Part shown: one piece after another, positions 7,869 to 15,692 of the stretch
Position numbering within the stretch: the first letter of the stretch is position 1
How the letters are laid out: every line of letters begins with the position of its first letter
NCBI GenBank assembly: GCA_002435715.1
Contig: DISD01000096.1
Location: 176,914 to 205,687, forward strand
Reading direction: 5' to 3'
DNA length: 28,774 nt
Source: Rhodospirillaceae bacterium UBA6219
Lineage (GTDB): Bacteria; Pseudomonadota; Alphaproteobacteria; Rhodospirillales; Magnetospirillaceae
The notes under the pieces: model-generated
Databases searched by the model: none
Told to the model about the DNA's origin: nothing
Seen by the model: the letters and a program-made list of their open reading frames with translations, nothing else
Translations under genes and position numbers: made by a program

Positions 7869-8587
7869 CCGATCCGCTGTCCGGGCAATTCGGCACCGAA
7901 CGTGTCACCACGGACGAACGCGAAAAGCGGATCCGCACGTTGTTCCAGGCGGTGGCCGGGCGTTACGACCTGATGAACGACATCATGTCCATGGGCATCC
8001 ACCGCTTGTGGAAGCGCGGCCTGGCCCGTGCCGTCAACGCCCAGCGCGGTGAACATGTGGTGGATTTGGCCGGCGGCACCGGCGATGTCGCTCGACTGAT
8101 GGCGAAAAGCGGCGCCCGGGTGGTGGTCTGCGATCCCAGTCCGGCGATGATGGCGGTGGGGCGGGGGCGTTGCCCCGAAAGTGTGGATTTCGTCGCCGGA
8201 AGCGCCGAGACCATGCCGTTCGAAGGAAATTCCGTGGACGCGTTGACCATTTCCTTCGGTCTGCGCAATGTCACCGCCCTGCATGCGGCCCTGGCCGAAA
8301 TTCATCGGGTCCTGCGTCCAGGCGGGCGATTTTTCTGTCTGGAATTTTCCCGTCCCTGGCCGTTGATCGCCCCCTTCTACGATGCCTGGTCCTATACGGT
8401 GATCCCGCGTCTGGGGGCTTGGGTGGCCGGGGAACCTGCCGCCTATGATTATCTGATCGAATCCATCCGTGCCTTCCCCACCCAAGCCAAATTGGCCGAC
8501 GCCATGTGCGATGCCGGGTTTACCGAGGTGGGGTGGCGGAACTACTCTGGCGGCATCGCCTGCCTGCATCGGGGAACCAAGGCATGA
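7865..8587 (+). CDS. ubiE: UbiE/MenG quinone C-methyltransferase
   Basis: This 240-residue class I SAM methyltransferase has the UbiE/MenG features in order: RYDLMNDIMSMGIHRLWK at 33-50, motif I VVDLAGGTGD at 65-74, a post-core ISFGLRNVT segment, and LRPGGRFFCLEFSRP. Family members methylate 2-polyprenyl benzoquinol (ubiquinone) and/or demethylmenaquinol (menaquinone). The GTG start at 7865 overlaps the nosY stop as GTGA, and the end overlaps menA as ATGA. With menA next to it the menaquinone reaction is likely, and a separate ubiE for ubiquinone may exist elsewhere; this is inference. The reading frame extends much further upstream, but only as a shadow of nosY. Confidence 0.88.
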   Translation: MTDPLSGQFGTERVTTDEREKRIRTLFQAVAGRYDLMNDIMSMGIHRLWKRGLARAVNAQRGEHVVDLAGGTGDVARLMAKSGARVVVCDPSPAMMAVGRGRCPESVDFVAGSAETMPFEGNSVDALTISFGLRNVTALHAALAEIHRVLRPGGRFFCLEFSRPWPLIAPFYDAWSYTVIPRLGAWVAGEPAAYDYLIESIRAFPTQAKLADAMCDAGFTEVGWRNYSGGIACLHRGTKA

Positions 8588-9534
8588 GAGTGGAATCCGG
8601 CCCGCCCAAGGGCACGTCGCCGCGGGTCGAGCCGCCCCCTCCGTCCAGCATGACCGATGAACCGCCCTCGGGGTGGAAATTGTGGCTGTTGGCCATGCGG
8701 CCGCGCACTTTGACCATCGCCGTAGCTCCGGTGATGGCCGGCGCCGCGTGGGCCTGGGCCGAATTTTCCGCTGTGCGCCCGTTGCCCTTGCTGGTGGCGT
8801 TGTTGGCGGCCTTGTTGATCCAGGCCGGCACCAATCTGTGGAACGATCTGGGCGATTCCTTGCGCGGCGGCGACCAACCCATGCGCCAAGGCCCACCGCG
8901 GGTCACCGCCCTGGGCTGGGCCAGCCCGGAACGGGTGCGCCGCGCCGCTTTGTGTTGTTTCGCCCTGGCGGCTTTGGGCGGTGTCTATCTGGGAATTGTC
9001 GGTGGTTGGCCCATCCTGACCTTGGGGGCGGCGTCGCTGGTGGCCGGCTGGGCCTATTCCGGTGGTCCGCGCCCCATCGCCTATACCGCTCTGGGCGAGG
9101 TTTTCGTCATCGCCTTTTTCGGTGTCGGCGCCGTGGGCGGCATCGTCTGGCTGATGGCGGATAGCCTGTCCTGGCGCACCATCATCTTGGGGATCGCCAT
9201 CGGCCTGCCCGCCGCCGGGGTGTTGATGGCCAATAATTACCGCGATCTGGAACACGACCGTCTGGTCGGGCGCCGGACCCTGGCCATCCGACTGGGGACG
9301 GATTCGTCGAAACTGGCCTATGCCGCCTTCGTGCTGACGCCGTTTCCGCTGTTGCTGCTGCCGGTGATGCCGCCGGGTGCGTGGTTGACCCTGTTGGTCG
9401 CCCCCTGGGCCTTGAAATTGTTGCTGGCTTTCGCCAGCACGCCGCGCGGCCCCGCTTTCAACACCCTGTTGGCCGGCACCGCCCGTTATCAACTGGCTTT
9501 GGCGGCGCTGCTGGGGGTGGGGGTGTTGCTGTGA
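8584..9534 (+). CDS. menA: MenA, 1,4-dihydroxy-2-naphthoate prenyltransferase
   Basis: The 316-residue polytopic membrane protein of the UbiA superfamily carries the first Asp-rich motif as GTNLWNDLGD (82-91) and the second as NNYRDLEHDR (217-226), followed by RRTLAIRLG. Both are close to the MenA versions (NLxNDxGD and NNxRDxxxDR) rather than those of UbiA. MenA attaches the isoprenoid tail to DHNA to give demethylmenaquinone, the substrate of a UbiE/MenG-type methyltransferase encoded just upstream. A proline-rich hydrophilic leader of about 30 residues precedes the first helix. The ATG at 8584 overlaps the ubiE stop (ATGA); an internal ATG at 8650 would remove most of the leader and is possible. 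Confidence 0.88.
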   Translation: MRVESGPPKGTSPRVEPPPPSSMTDEPPSGWKLWLLAMRPRTLTIAVAPVMAGAAWAWAEFSAVRPLPLLVALLAALLIQAGTNLWNDLGDSLRGGDQPMRQGPPRVTALGWASPERVRRAALCCFALAALGGVYLGIVGGWPILTLGAASLVAGWAYSGGPRPIAYTALGEVFVIAFFGVGAVGGIVWLMADSLSWRTIILGIAIGLPAAGVLMANNYRDLEHDRLVGRRTLAIRLGTDSSKLAYAAFVLTPFPLLLLPVMPPGAWLTLLVAPWALKLLLAFASTPRGPAFNTLLAGTARYQLALAALLGVGVLL

Positions 9535-10415
9535 TCACCGATCTTTTGCTGCCCCTGGGGCTGGCCTTCATCATGTTCGCCATGGGGTTGGCGCTGAAAC
9601 CCGCCGATTTCGCCCTGGTGTTCACCCGCCCCAAGGCCATGGCCCTGGGGCTTTTGTCGCAGATGGTGGTCTTGCCCGTGCTGGCCCTGGCGGTGGTGGA
9701 AATGTTCGACCTGCCCCGGGATTTCGCCGTCGGTCTGGTCATCCTGGCCGCCTGTCCGGGGGGCATCACCTCGAACCTGCTGACCCATCTGGCCGGCGGC
9801 GCCACCGCCTTGGCGGTGTCGTTGACCGCCGTCACCAGCGTCGCCGGGGCACTGAGCGTGCCGGTGGTGGTCAATCTGGCGCTGATGCATGTGGGCGGCC
9901 AAGCGGGGCCGATGGATCTGCCGGTGGCCAAGATGACCATGGGGGTGTTCGCGGTGGCGACCTTGCCGCTGATCGTCGCCATGGTGATCAATGCCCGTTG
10001 GCCGATCGTGGCGGCACGGATGGAAAAGCTGGCGCGCCATCTGGCCACCGCGCTTTTCGCCTTCATCGTCGTCGGCGCCTTCGCCAGCCAGTGGCGCACC
10101 ATGATGGACCACGCCGTCGACGTGCTGCCGCCGGCCGTGGTCCTGAACGTCCTGGCCATGTTGGGCGCCCTGGCCCTGGCCCGGTTGGGCGGCTTGGGCG
10201 GCAAGGAAAGGCTGGCCCTGGTGCTGGAAACCGGCTTGCAGAACGGCGCCTTGGGCATTTTCGTCGCCGCCACCTTGTTGCAATCCCCGGCGATGATGGT
10301 GCCCAGCATCGTCTATGCCTTGGCCATGAACGTCACCGCCCTGGCGGTGATCGTCGCTTCACGGCTGTCGGCCATGAAAAAAGGCGGGGTAAACCCCGCC
10401 TTTTCCCAAGATTGA
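9531..10415 (+). CDS. Bile acid:sodium symporter (BASS)-family transporter
   Basis: The 294-residue hydrophobic protein has about nine or ten membrane segments. The BASS motif ACPGGITSNLLT lies near residues 80-91 and an LETGLQNG segment in the last third, both family hallmarks for Na+ and substrate sites. BASS proteins move anionic organic substrates (bile acids, pyruvate, pantothenate, glucosinolates) with Na+; the substrate here cannot be read from sequence. The GTG at 9531 overlaps the menA stop as GTGA, making it the last gene of the nos-ubiE-menA unit. The transcript terminator lies inside its last codons. A link to quinone precursor transport is only a guess from context. Confidence 0.82.
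   Translation: MITDLLLPLGLAFIMFAMGLALKPADFALVFTRPKAMALGLLSQMVVLPVLALAVVEMFDLPRDFAVGLVILAACPGGITSNLLTHLAGGATALAVSLTAVTSVAGALSVPVVVNLALMHVGGQAGPMDLPVAKMTMGVFAVATLPLIVAMVINARWPIVAARMEKLARHLATALFAFIVVGAFASQWRTMMDHAVDVLPPAVVLNVLAMLGALALARLGGLGGKERLALVLETGLQNGALGIFVAATLLQSPAMMVPSIVYALAMNVTALAVIVASRLSAMKKGGVNPAFSQD
10379..10404. terminator. Bidirectional rho-independent terminator
   Basis: AAAAGGCGGGG (10379-10389), loop TAAA, CCCCGCCTTTT (10394-10404): a perfect 11-bp stem with A's on one side and T's on the other. It can end both the plus-strand nos-men unit and the convergent minus-strand ompA-like gene. It overlaps the last coding residues (KKGGVNPAF) of the BASS gene. Confidence 0.85.
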
Positions 10416-10426
10416 AGCGCTGACGC

Positions 10427-11269
10427 TTATTCCATCTTTTCCAGACGGATTTCGACGCGGCGGTTACGCATTTCCTTGGTGTTGTCCTTGGTGGGGACGG
10501 CCAGCATGGTCTCACCATGGGACTTCATGTCCAAAGTCTTGGTGGTGATGCCCATCTTGGCCAGTTCCTTGGCCACGGTTTCAGTGCGCTTGATGGCCAG
10601 CTTCTCGTTCGAGGCGGCGCTGCCGACGGTGTCGGTGTGACCGGCCAGGAAGATGGTCGAGGGCTTGAAGCTTTCGTTGTCCTTGGCGACCATGGCCAGG
10701 GTGTTCTTGGCTTCCTTGGACAAAGTGGCCTTACCCAGGTCGAAGAACACCATGTAGGTGTGGACCATCTTTTGCGGGGTGTGCTTCACCACCACCTTGG
10801 CGACGCACAGCGGCATGGCCTTGTCGAAACCGGCCTTGGCCTGGGCGATGTGGTCGGTCTGGAAGCCTTCTTCCAGCTGTTCCATCCAATGGTCGAACCA
10901 GGTCTGGGCCAGGGCGCAGGAATCGGGGGCATCCTTGGGGGCGGTGGTCGCCAGGGCGGTGGTCAGCTTGTCATAAGCCGCCTTGACCTCGGCGTTGCCG
11001 GCCAGACCACGTTCTTGCGGGTGCTGGGGCGCGGTGACCAGACCGGTACCAGCCTGGCGGGCCTTTTCGGTGAAAAAGGCGACGTCGTTCCAGTCATACT
11101 CGCCCTTTTCGAACTTGGCGCGTTCGATGTAATGGGTCTGCAGGGCCTTGGTGAAGGCGTCACCGGGGTTCTGCATGGCGGCGACGCCGTCGATGTCCCA
11201 GTTGGAAGCGCAGGCGCCCAAGCTCAACATGGCGGCACCGGCGATGGCGCGGGTCATGAATTTTTTCAT
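10427..11269 (-). CDS. OmpA-family lipoprotein
   Basis: This 280-residue protein has a lipoprotein signal (MKKFMTRAIAGA..., lipobox LGAC, lipid Cys near residue 19). A roughly 130-residue helical region with few landmarks follows, then a C-terminal OmpA-like peptidoglycan-binding domain. The domain shows VFFDLGKATLS, the LAGHTDTVGSAASNEKLAIKRTETV core and the closing NRRVEIRL. It would anchor the outer membrane to peptidoglycan. The start at 11269 is preferred because AAGGGAG lies about 10 nt upstream; an upstream ATG at 11296 lacks a good site and would spoil the signal. It sits 30 nt after the AsmA gene and is probably co-transcribed. Confidence 0.85.
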   Translation of the reverse strand: MKKFMTRAIAGAAMLSLGACASNWDIDGVAAMQNPGDAFTKALQTHYIERAKFEKGEYDWNDVAFFTEKARQAGTGLVTAPQHPQERGLAGNAEVKAAYDKLTTALATTAPKDAPDSCALAQTWFDHWMEQLEEGFQTDHIAQAKAGFDKAMPLCVAKVVVKHTPQKMVHTYMVFFDLGKATLSKEAKNTLAMVAKDNESFKPSTIFLAGHTDTVGSAASNEKLAIKRTETVAKELAKMGITTKTLDMKSHGETMLAVPTKDNTKEMRNRRVEIRLEKME

Positions 11270-11299
11270 CAGTGATGTCTCCCTTGATGGTTTCAATGA

Positions 11300-13330
11300 T
11301 CAACGACCGAACAAGCCGCCCGGATTGATGGGCAGCGGAGAGGTTTTCTTCTGGTCGGTTCCCGACGACGACGAGCCGCCCAGAATTCCGCCCAAGCCGC
11401 CGGCCTTGCCGCCGATGGCGTCTTGGATGGCCTTGCCGGCCTGGCCCTTCAACATGGCTTCCAGGTCGGGGCGATAGCTGAGGTTGTCCCACGGTCCCTC
11501 GACGATCACCGGCACCTGGACGCCGCCCAAATCGGCCTTGCCGCCTTGGCCTTCCAGGCTGGCGACCGCCTTGGGTTCGACGCGGTAATGCACGGTGCGC
11601 GGCGGCAATTCGACGCTGCCCTTGCCTTCGACCCGCAACAGCGGCGACTTCAAGGCCAGGTCCTGATTGCGGACGATGCCGTCGGTGATGGTGAAGCTGC
11701 CGCCCAATTCGGCGAAATCGGTCTTTTGCGTGCCGCCGCCGCCGGTGAAGGCGGTGGTGACGTTGCGCACCATCTCGGCCAGATTGATCCCCTTGATGGC
11801 GCCGTTCAGGAAGCTGACGGCGCCTTTGCCGTCCAGGCTGGACACCAATTGACGTTCGGTGCGGCCGCGCCCGGCCACTTGAATGTCGAAATTGCCGGTG
11901 CCTTCCAGACGCGTGAAGTCGGCGGCATCGGTCAGGAACGGTTCGGCCTGCAAGCCTTTCAGGTTGAAATCGGCGTCAAGCCCGATGCCGGGCTGGCTGC
12001 CATCCAGCACCACGCGGCCCTTGCCGGCCCCCTTGTAGAGCGCCAGCTCGGTCAGGTCGGCGGTCAGGCGGCCGTTGTTCAGCACTGCGTGCAGGGCGCT
12101 TTTGCCCACCTTGATCTTCTTGACGGTCAACGAGCCCAGGGACAGGGCGAAGTCCACATCCGCCGCCTTCAGGCCGGACGCGTCGATGGCGTCGTCGGAC
12201 CAATCGGATTTGGCGGCCTTGCCGGTCGGGGCCGGGGTCGATGTGGCGGCCCCCCCCTGACCGGCAGGCTTTTCCGGCGGCAAATAGGGGTTGATGTCCA
12301 AGGCTTCGACATCCAGCTTGCCCTTCAACGACGGACGGGCCCCGCCGGCATCGACGCTGAAATCGCCCTTGGCCTTGATGGCATCCAGACTGATATTGGC
12401 TTGGCTCAGGCCCACCTTGGCGCCTTGGGCGGCCAATTGGCCGGTCAACGAGAACGGTCCCAGGCCGCTGCCTTCCAGGGCCAACGGCTTGCCGGTGGCC
12501 CACTGGGCCAGATTGCGGATGGACGGCACCGACAATTCCAGGGCGCCCTTGGCCCCCGGAACGGCGCCGCCGCTGGCGTCACCCTTGAAGCTCAGCTTCA
12601 CGGTTTCGGAATTGACCATGATGTCGGCATTGCTGGACTTGCCGTCGATCAGGGCGCGCGGCTTGGCCACGTTCACCCCCAGATCGATGGTCTTGGCCCG
12701 CCAGGTCAGGGCACCCTTGACGCTCAGCGGGTCGTCCAGGCTTTTCAGGGTCACCGCCAGATTGATGGCGTCCACGTCCTCGCGGGTGCCGCCGGGGCCG
12801 TCGATATAGCTGAGCTTGCCGTTCTGGATCCGCACGTCGCCCAACACGATGTCGCCCAAACCGGCACTGCCGCCGGTCGAGTCCGCGCCCTTGTCCTTGT
12901 CCTTGCCGCCGGTCTCGGCCTTGGCCGCCGGCTTGGCGGCGGGGCTGTCGAACACCCAATTGGCCTTGCCCTTGCGGTCCACTTCCAAGGTGACGACGGG
13001 ATCGACCAGGACGAAGGAATCCACCTCGACCCGGCCCGACAGCAAGGGCATCAGCTTCAGCTTGACGTCGAGCGCGCCCAGGCGCACCAGGTCCTTGGTG
13101 GAAAAACCCGCCGGATTGGACAGCGCCACGTTGTTGACCTCGACCCCCAGGCTGGGGAAGGCCGACACCGAAACCTTGCCGGCGATGGTCAGGTCGCGGC
13201 CGGTCGCGGCCTTCACCTGGGCCACCACTTCGTCCTTGATCTTGTCGGCGGGAACCAACGAAGGCAGTGCCACCACGGCGCCGACCAGCAGCACCAGGAC
13301 GATGGCAACAGCAACCAGAAGCTTTTTCAT
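11300..13330 (-). CDS. AsmA-family protein
   Basis: The 676-residue protein has one N-terminal membrane anchor (residues 1-25), then the AsmA-type start PADKIKDEVVAQVKAATGRDLTIAG. A long beta-rich repetitive body with Ala/Gly/Lys-rich linkers follows (two low-complexity linkers near 150-175 and 350-370). It ends with an AsmA C-terminal segment (GKGAVSFLNGAIKGINLAEMVR and a GSFTITDGIVRN stretch). AsmA proteins are inner-membrane-anchored periplasmic proteins now linked to bridge-like lipid transport and outer-membrane homeostasis. The start at 13330 gives a clean anchor. A longer open frame runs upstream into the DUF4197 gene and is rejected. The neighbours are also envelope proteins. Confidence 0.85.
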   Translation of the reverse strand: MKKLLVAVAIVLVLLVGAVVALPSLVPADKIKDEVVAQVKAATGRDLTIAGKVSVSAFPSLGVEVNNVALSNPAGFSTKDLVRLGALDVKLKLMPLLSGRVEVDSFVLVDPVVTLEVDRKGKANWVFDSPAAKPAAKAETGGKDKDKGADSTGGSAGLGDIVLGDVRIQNGKLSYIDGPGGTREDVDAINLAVTLKSLDDPLSVKGALTWRAKTIDLGVNVAKPRALIDGKSSNADIMVNSETVKLSFKGDASGGAVPGAKGALELSVPSIRNLAQWATGKPLALEGSGLGPFSLTGQLAAQGAKVGLSQANISLDAIKAKGDFSVDAGGARPSLKGKLDVEALDINPYLPPEKPAGQGGAATSTPAPTGKAAKSDWSDDAIDASGLKAADVDFALSLGSLTVKKIKVGKSALHAVLNNGRLTADLTELALYKGAGKGRVVLDGSQPGIGLDADFNLKGLQAEPFLTDAADFTRLEGTGNFDIQVAGRGRTERQLVSSLDGKGAVSFLNGAIKGINLAEMVRNVTTAFTGGGGTQKTDFAELGGSFTITDGIVRNQDLALKSPLLRVEGKGSVELPPRTVHYRVEPKAVASLEGQGGKADLGGVQVPVIVEGPWDNLSYRPDLEAMLKGQAGKAIQDAIGGKAGGLGGILGGSSSSGTDQKKTSPLPINPGGLFGR

Positions 13331-13343
13331 TCCTTGCCCCAAA

Positions 13344-14114
13344 TCAGTTGGAGAACACCTTGCGCAGGATGTCGCTGGTCCGCTTGGCCGGGTTTTGGCG
13401 GATGTCCGCCTCTTCCTTGGCCAGATACGAGAACATGCCCGAGAGCGCGTAATCGAGAACATGGTCGGTCAGCATGGCCTTGCCGTCCAGGCCCGGGGCC
13501 AACGACTTGGCGCTGGCGGTGACCTGATCCAGGCTTTTGACCGCTCCGGCCTGGGCGACGCTTTGGTCCACGATGGGACGCATGGCGCTGCGCAGATCCG
13601 GGGTCATGGTGCGTTGGAAATATTGGGTGGCGGCGTCTTGCGGTCCGTTCAGGATGGCCCGCGCGTCGTCCAACGTCATCTTTTCCAGGGCGCTCCAGAA
13701 AATCTGCTTGGCCTTGGGAGTGGCGGCTTCGGCGGCACGGTTCAGCCGCAGTTCCAGATCGTCGGTCAGGCCCGACATGCCGATCATCTTCAACCCGGTC
13801 TGCACTTTCTGCAGCGATTGCGGCAGCGGGATATGGGCCAGGGGATCGGCGTTGAAGCCGTCCTTGGCCCCCAATTGGGCGGTGACCTTGCCGGTGCCGG
13901 TCTTCAAGGCTTCCTTCAGGCCGGCGGCGATGTCGGAAACCGACAGGGACGATCCCAGGGACGACCCCAGGCCGCCAGACGCCGAGCCTGTCTGCGCGCC
14001 GCCCCCCATCTGTTGCTGTAACACCGCCTTGCCCACGTCCAGCAACGAGCCCTGAGCCCACACCGACGACCCGACAAGGGTGAAAAAAACAGTCATGGAA
14101 GCCAAACGACGCAT
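13344..14114 (-). CDS. DUF4197 family exported protein
   Basis: The 256-residue protein has a signal peptide ending near WAQG (about residue 21) and a Gly/Ser/Gln-rich linker. A helical domain follows with the DUF4197 features LSVSDIAAGLKEALKTG, the Leu-Pro-Leu-Pro region (AHIPLPQSL), an LNRAAEAA helix and the closing DILRKVF. The family has no known activity that I can name. The start at 14114 follows a GGGGG stretch and gives the signal peptide; longer in-frame starts run into the divergent promoter region. It heads a minus-strand unit with the AsmA-family and OmpA-like genes (14 nt and 30 nt spacers), pointing to an envelope role. Confidence 0.82.
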   Translation of the reverse strand: MRRLASMTVFFTLVGSSVWAQGSLLDVGKAVLQQQMGGGAQTGSASGGLGSSLGSSLSVSDIAAGLKEALKTGTGKVTAQLGAKDGFNADPLAHIPLPQSLQKVQTGLKMIGMSGLTDDLELRLNRAAEAATPKAKQIFWSALEKMTLDDARAILNGPQDAATQYFQRTMTPDLRSAMRPIVDQSVAQAGAVKSLDQVTASAKSLAPGLDGKAMLTDHVLDYALSGMFSYLAKEEADIRQNPAKRTSDILRKVFSN

Positions 14115-14283
14115 TGTTCCCCCAATTTGCGAAGGCTTTTCGAACAGCATGCTACCCTCAATTGCTGTGCGCATCCATGTGGAATTCCTTATTCCTCCCA
14201 AAGGAGGGGCGCTAGGCCAGCAAGATTGACCTTTGTGTACGGACAAATTACATAAAAGAGAACATAAGCTTCGAGGCAGAATT
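14115..14283. promoter_or_regulatory. Divergent promoter region, DUF4197 and maoC-like genes
   Basis: This 169-bp gap holds the promoters of both divergent genes. It is much more AT-rich than its surroundings from about 14221 on. It contains CCTCC-CAAA-GGAGG (14194-14207) and an inverted repeat TTTGT-N6-ACAAA (14232-14247) 36 nt before the maoC-like start, which could be an operator. No -35/-10 pair is clear enough to call. Confidence 0.4.
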
Positions 14284-14736
14284 ATGTCAAAATTGTATCT
14301 TGAGGATATTTGCGAAGGTCAGAAATACGGCTCGGATGAGTTTTCCTTAAGTGCAGATTCTATCAAGGAATTTGCTGCTCTTTGGGATCCGCAGATTTTC
14401 CATCTTGATGAAGTTGCCGCCAAGGACACCTTTTTCCAAGGTTTGGCCGCCAGCGGTTGGCAAACCGCCTGCATTACCATGCGACTTTTTGTCACCGGTG
14501 AATTGCAGCCGGCCAACGGTTTCATCGGCGCCGGCATCGACGAGTTGCGCTGGTTCCGTCCGGTACGTCCCGAAGATGTGTTGCACTTGGTGTCCGAAGT
14601 GCTGGAATCGCGTCCCATGCGCTCGAAGCCGGGTTACGGCATCGTCAAGGTCAAGGTGCTGACCCTGGACGCGACGGATCAGCCGGTGCAGCAATTCGTC
14701 ACCTCGATGGTGGTGGAAGCGCGCAACAAAGGCTGA
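14284..14736 (+). CDS. MaoC-like hydratase (hotdog fold)
   Basis: This 150-residue protein has the R-hydratase/MaoC hotdog pattern: Asp35-Pro-Gln-x-Phe-His40 followed by LDEVAAKDTFFQGLAASGWQT, where the Asp/His pair is the usual catalytic dyad of (R)-specific enoyl-CoA hydratases. A GIDELRWFRPVRPEDVL segment, also typical, follows. The likely reaction is hydration or dehydration of an acyl-CoA; the substrate is not readable. The ATG at 14284 gives the family-like N-terminus (LYLEDICEGQKYGSDEF), with only a weak AGGCAGA site before it. The first 120 nt use AT-rich codons unlike the rest of the gene. It stands alone between a divergent promoter and a terminator. Confidence 0.82.
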   Translation: MSKLYLEDICEGQKYGSDEFSLSADSIKEFAALWDPQIFHLDEVAAKDTFFQGLAASGWQTACITMRLFVTGELQPANGFIGAGIDELRWFRPVRPEDVLHLVSEVLESRPMRSKPGYGIVKVKVLTLDATDQPVQQFVTSMVVEARNKG

Positions 14737-14745
14737 AACGAAAAG

Positions 14746-14772
14746 CCCCGCATCCTTTCGGATGCGGGGTTT
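14746..14772 (+). terminator. Rho-independent terminator of the maoC-like gene
   Basis: CCCCGCATCC (14746-14755), loop TTTC, GGATGCGGGG (14760-14769), then TTT: a perfect 10-bp stem 9 nt after the stop, flanked by A's on the left, so it may also work in reverse. Confidence 0.8.
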
Positions 14773-14785
14773 AAACGACTTTGCG

Positions 14786-14813
14786 CATGTGGGGCTGGCG
14801 GGGCGGCCACATG
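14786..14813. repeat. Hairpin with 14-nt G-rich loop, copy 1
   Basis: CATGTGG (14786-14792) pairs with CCACATG (14807-14813) around the 14-nt loop GGCTGGCGGGGCGG. The next hairpin (14831-14872) has an unrelated stem but the same loop with one base changed, so the two look like members of one element family. No T-run flanks this copy. Confidence 0.55.
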
Positions 14814-14821
14814 GGCGAAGG

Positions 14822-14872
14822 AAAAAACGACTAAGGGCGCGCGGGGTTGGCGGGGCGGCCGCGCGCCCTTAG
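14822..14872 (-). terminator. Terminator of the liv-usp operon; hairpin copy 2
   Basis: A perfect 14-bp stem (CTAAGGGCGCGCGG, 14831-14844, with CCGCGCGCCCTTAG, 14859-14872) encloses the loop GGTTGGCGGGGCGG. Read on the minus strand it starts 3 nt after the usp stop and is followed by TCGTTTTTTCC, a good rho-independent terminator for the minus-strand operon. Confidence 0.8.
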
Positions 14873-14875
14873 GAA

Positions 14876-15682
14876 TTAATGACTCATCAGCACCGGCAGG
14901 GTCATGTGCTTCAGGATGTGCCGGGTGCCGGCCCCCTTGAAGAAGGGCAGGTGATAGCCGCCATGGCCACCCATGACCAACAGGTCGCAGCCCTGATCGA
15001 AGGTGCGCGACAACAGCAAATCCATGACGCCGATGTCTTCGCCGGCCAGCACTTCGCGGGTCACCTTGGCGCCGTGCTGGGCCAGATGTTCGACGATGTT
15101 CAAGGGCGGCAGCACCGCGTCGGGGGCGCGTTGCTGGGCGCGGACCGAGACGATTTCCACCGTGCCCGCCGCTTCCAGCAACGGCATGGAATCGTGCAGG
15201 GCACGGCTGGCCTCGCGGCCGCCGTTCCACGCCACCATGACGTTGGTGCCGATGGTGGGATAGGTGTCCACCGCCGGCAGGATCAGCACCGGACGACCCG
15301 ATTGCAGCACCAATTGCTCGATCAGGTCCTCGGGGGCGTCCTTGTCGGCATGATGTTGGCCGACGATGACCAGATCATGGAAACGCGCGGCAATGGCGGT
15401 TTCGGCCAGGACGTGGCTTTGCTCGCCATGGGCCAGACGCCACCAGCGGGTGGCGATGCCCAGATCCTTGACGGTTTCGGTGAACTGGCGTTCCGATTCC
15501 GCCGCGGCCGCCTCGAAGGCTTCCGAGCCGCGACGGGCGATGACCGCCAGACCCTGATTTTCGGCCCGAGCGAACAGGCCGGTCAGACGGCCGCCGAAGC
15601 GCTGGGCCAGTTCGCCCGCCGCCTTGATGCGGATGGCATCGCGATGGCCGCCGTCCAGGTGAACCAGGATGTCCTTGTACAT
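14876..15682 (-). CDS. Universal stress protein (UspA family), two-domain size
   Basis: The 268-residue cytoplasmic protein starts with MYKDILVHLDGG, the Usp beta-1 strand. A first domain ends at SGRPVLILP and a second runs from NVMVAWNGGREASRAL to the end. The second carries the ATP-binding signature G-x2-G-x9-G-T (GGHGGYHLPFFKGAGT) and closes with LPVLMSH. Tandem Usp proteins of this size bind nucleotides and act in stress or metabolic signalling. It is the last gene of the minus-strand liv operon, 10 nt after livM and just before a strong terminator. Co-transcription suggests a role tied to the transporter or its substrate, but which one is not shown. Confidence 0.88.
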   Translation of the reverse strand: MYKDILVHLDGGHRDAIRIKAAGELAQRFGGRLTGLFARAENQGLAVIARRGSEAFEAAAAESERQFTETVKDLGIATRWWRLAHGEQSHVLAETAIAARFHDLVIVGQHHADKDAPEDLIEQLVLQSGRPVLILPAVDTYPTIGTNVMVAWNGGREASRALHDSMPLLEAAGTVEIVSVRAQQRAPDAVLPPLNIVEHLAQHGAKVTREVLAGEDIGVMDLLLSRTFDQGCDLLVMGGHGGYHLPFFKGAGTRHILKHMTLPVLMSH

Positions 15683-15692
15683 GAAACTCTCC

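Noticed and set aside
11423..13522. A 699-codon open frame on the plus strand opposite the AsmA gene
   Set aside because: It is antisense to a recognisable AsmA-family protein, has low-complexity His/Gln/Gly-rich composition and no family features. Such frames are common in GC-rich DNA.
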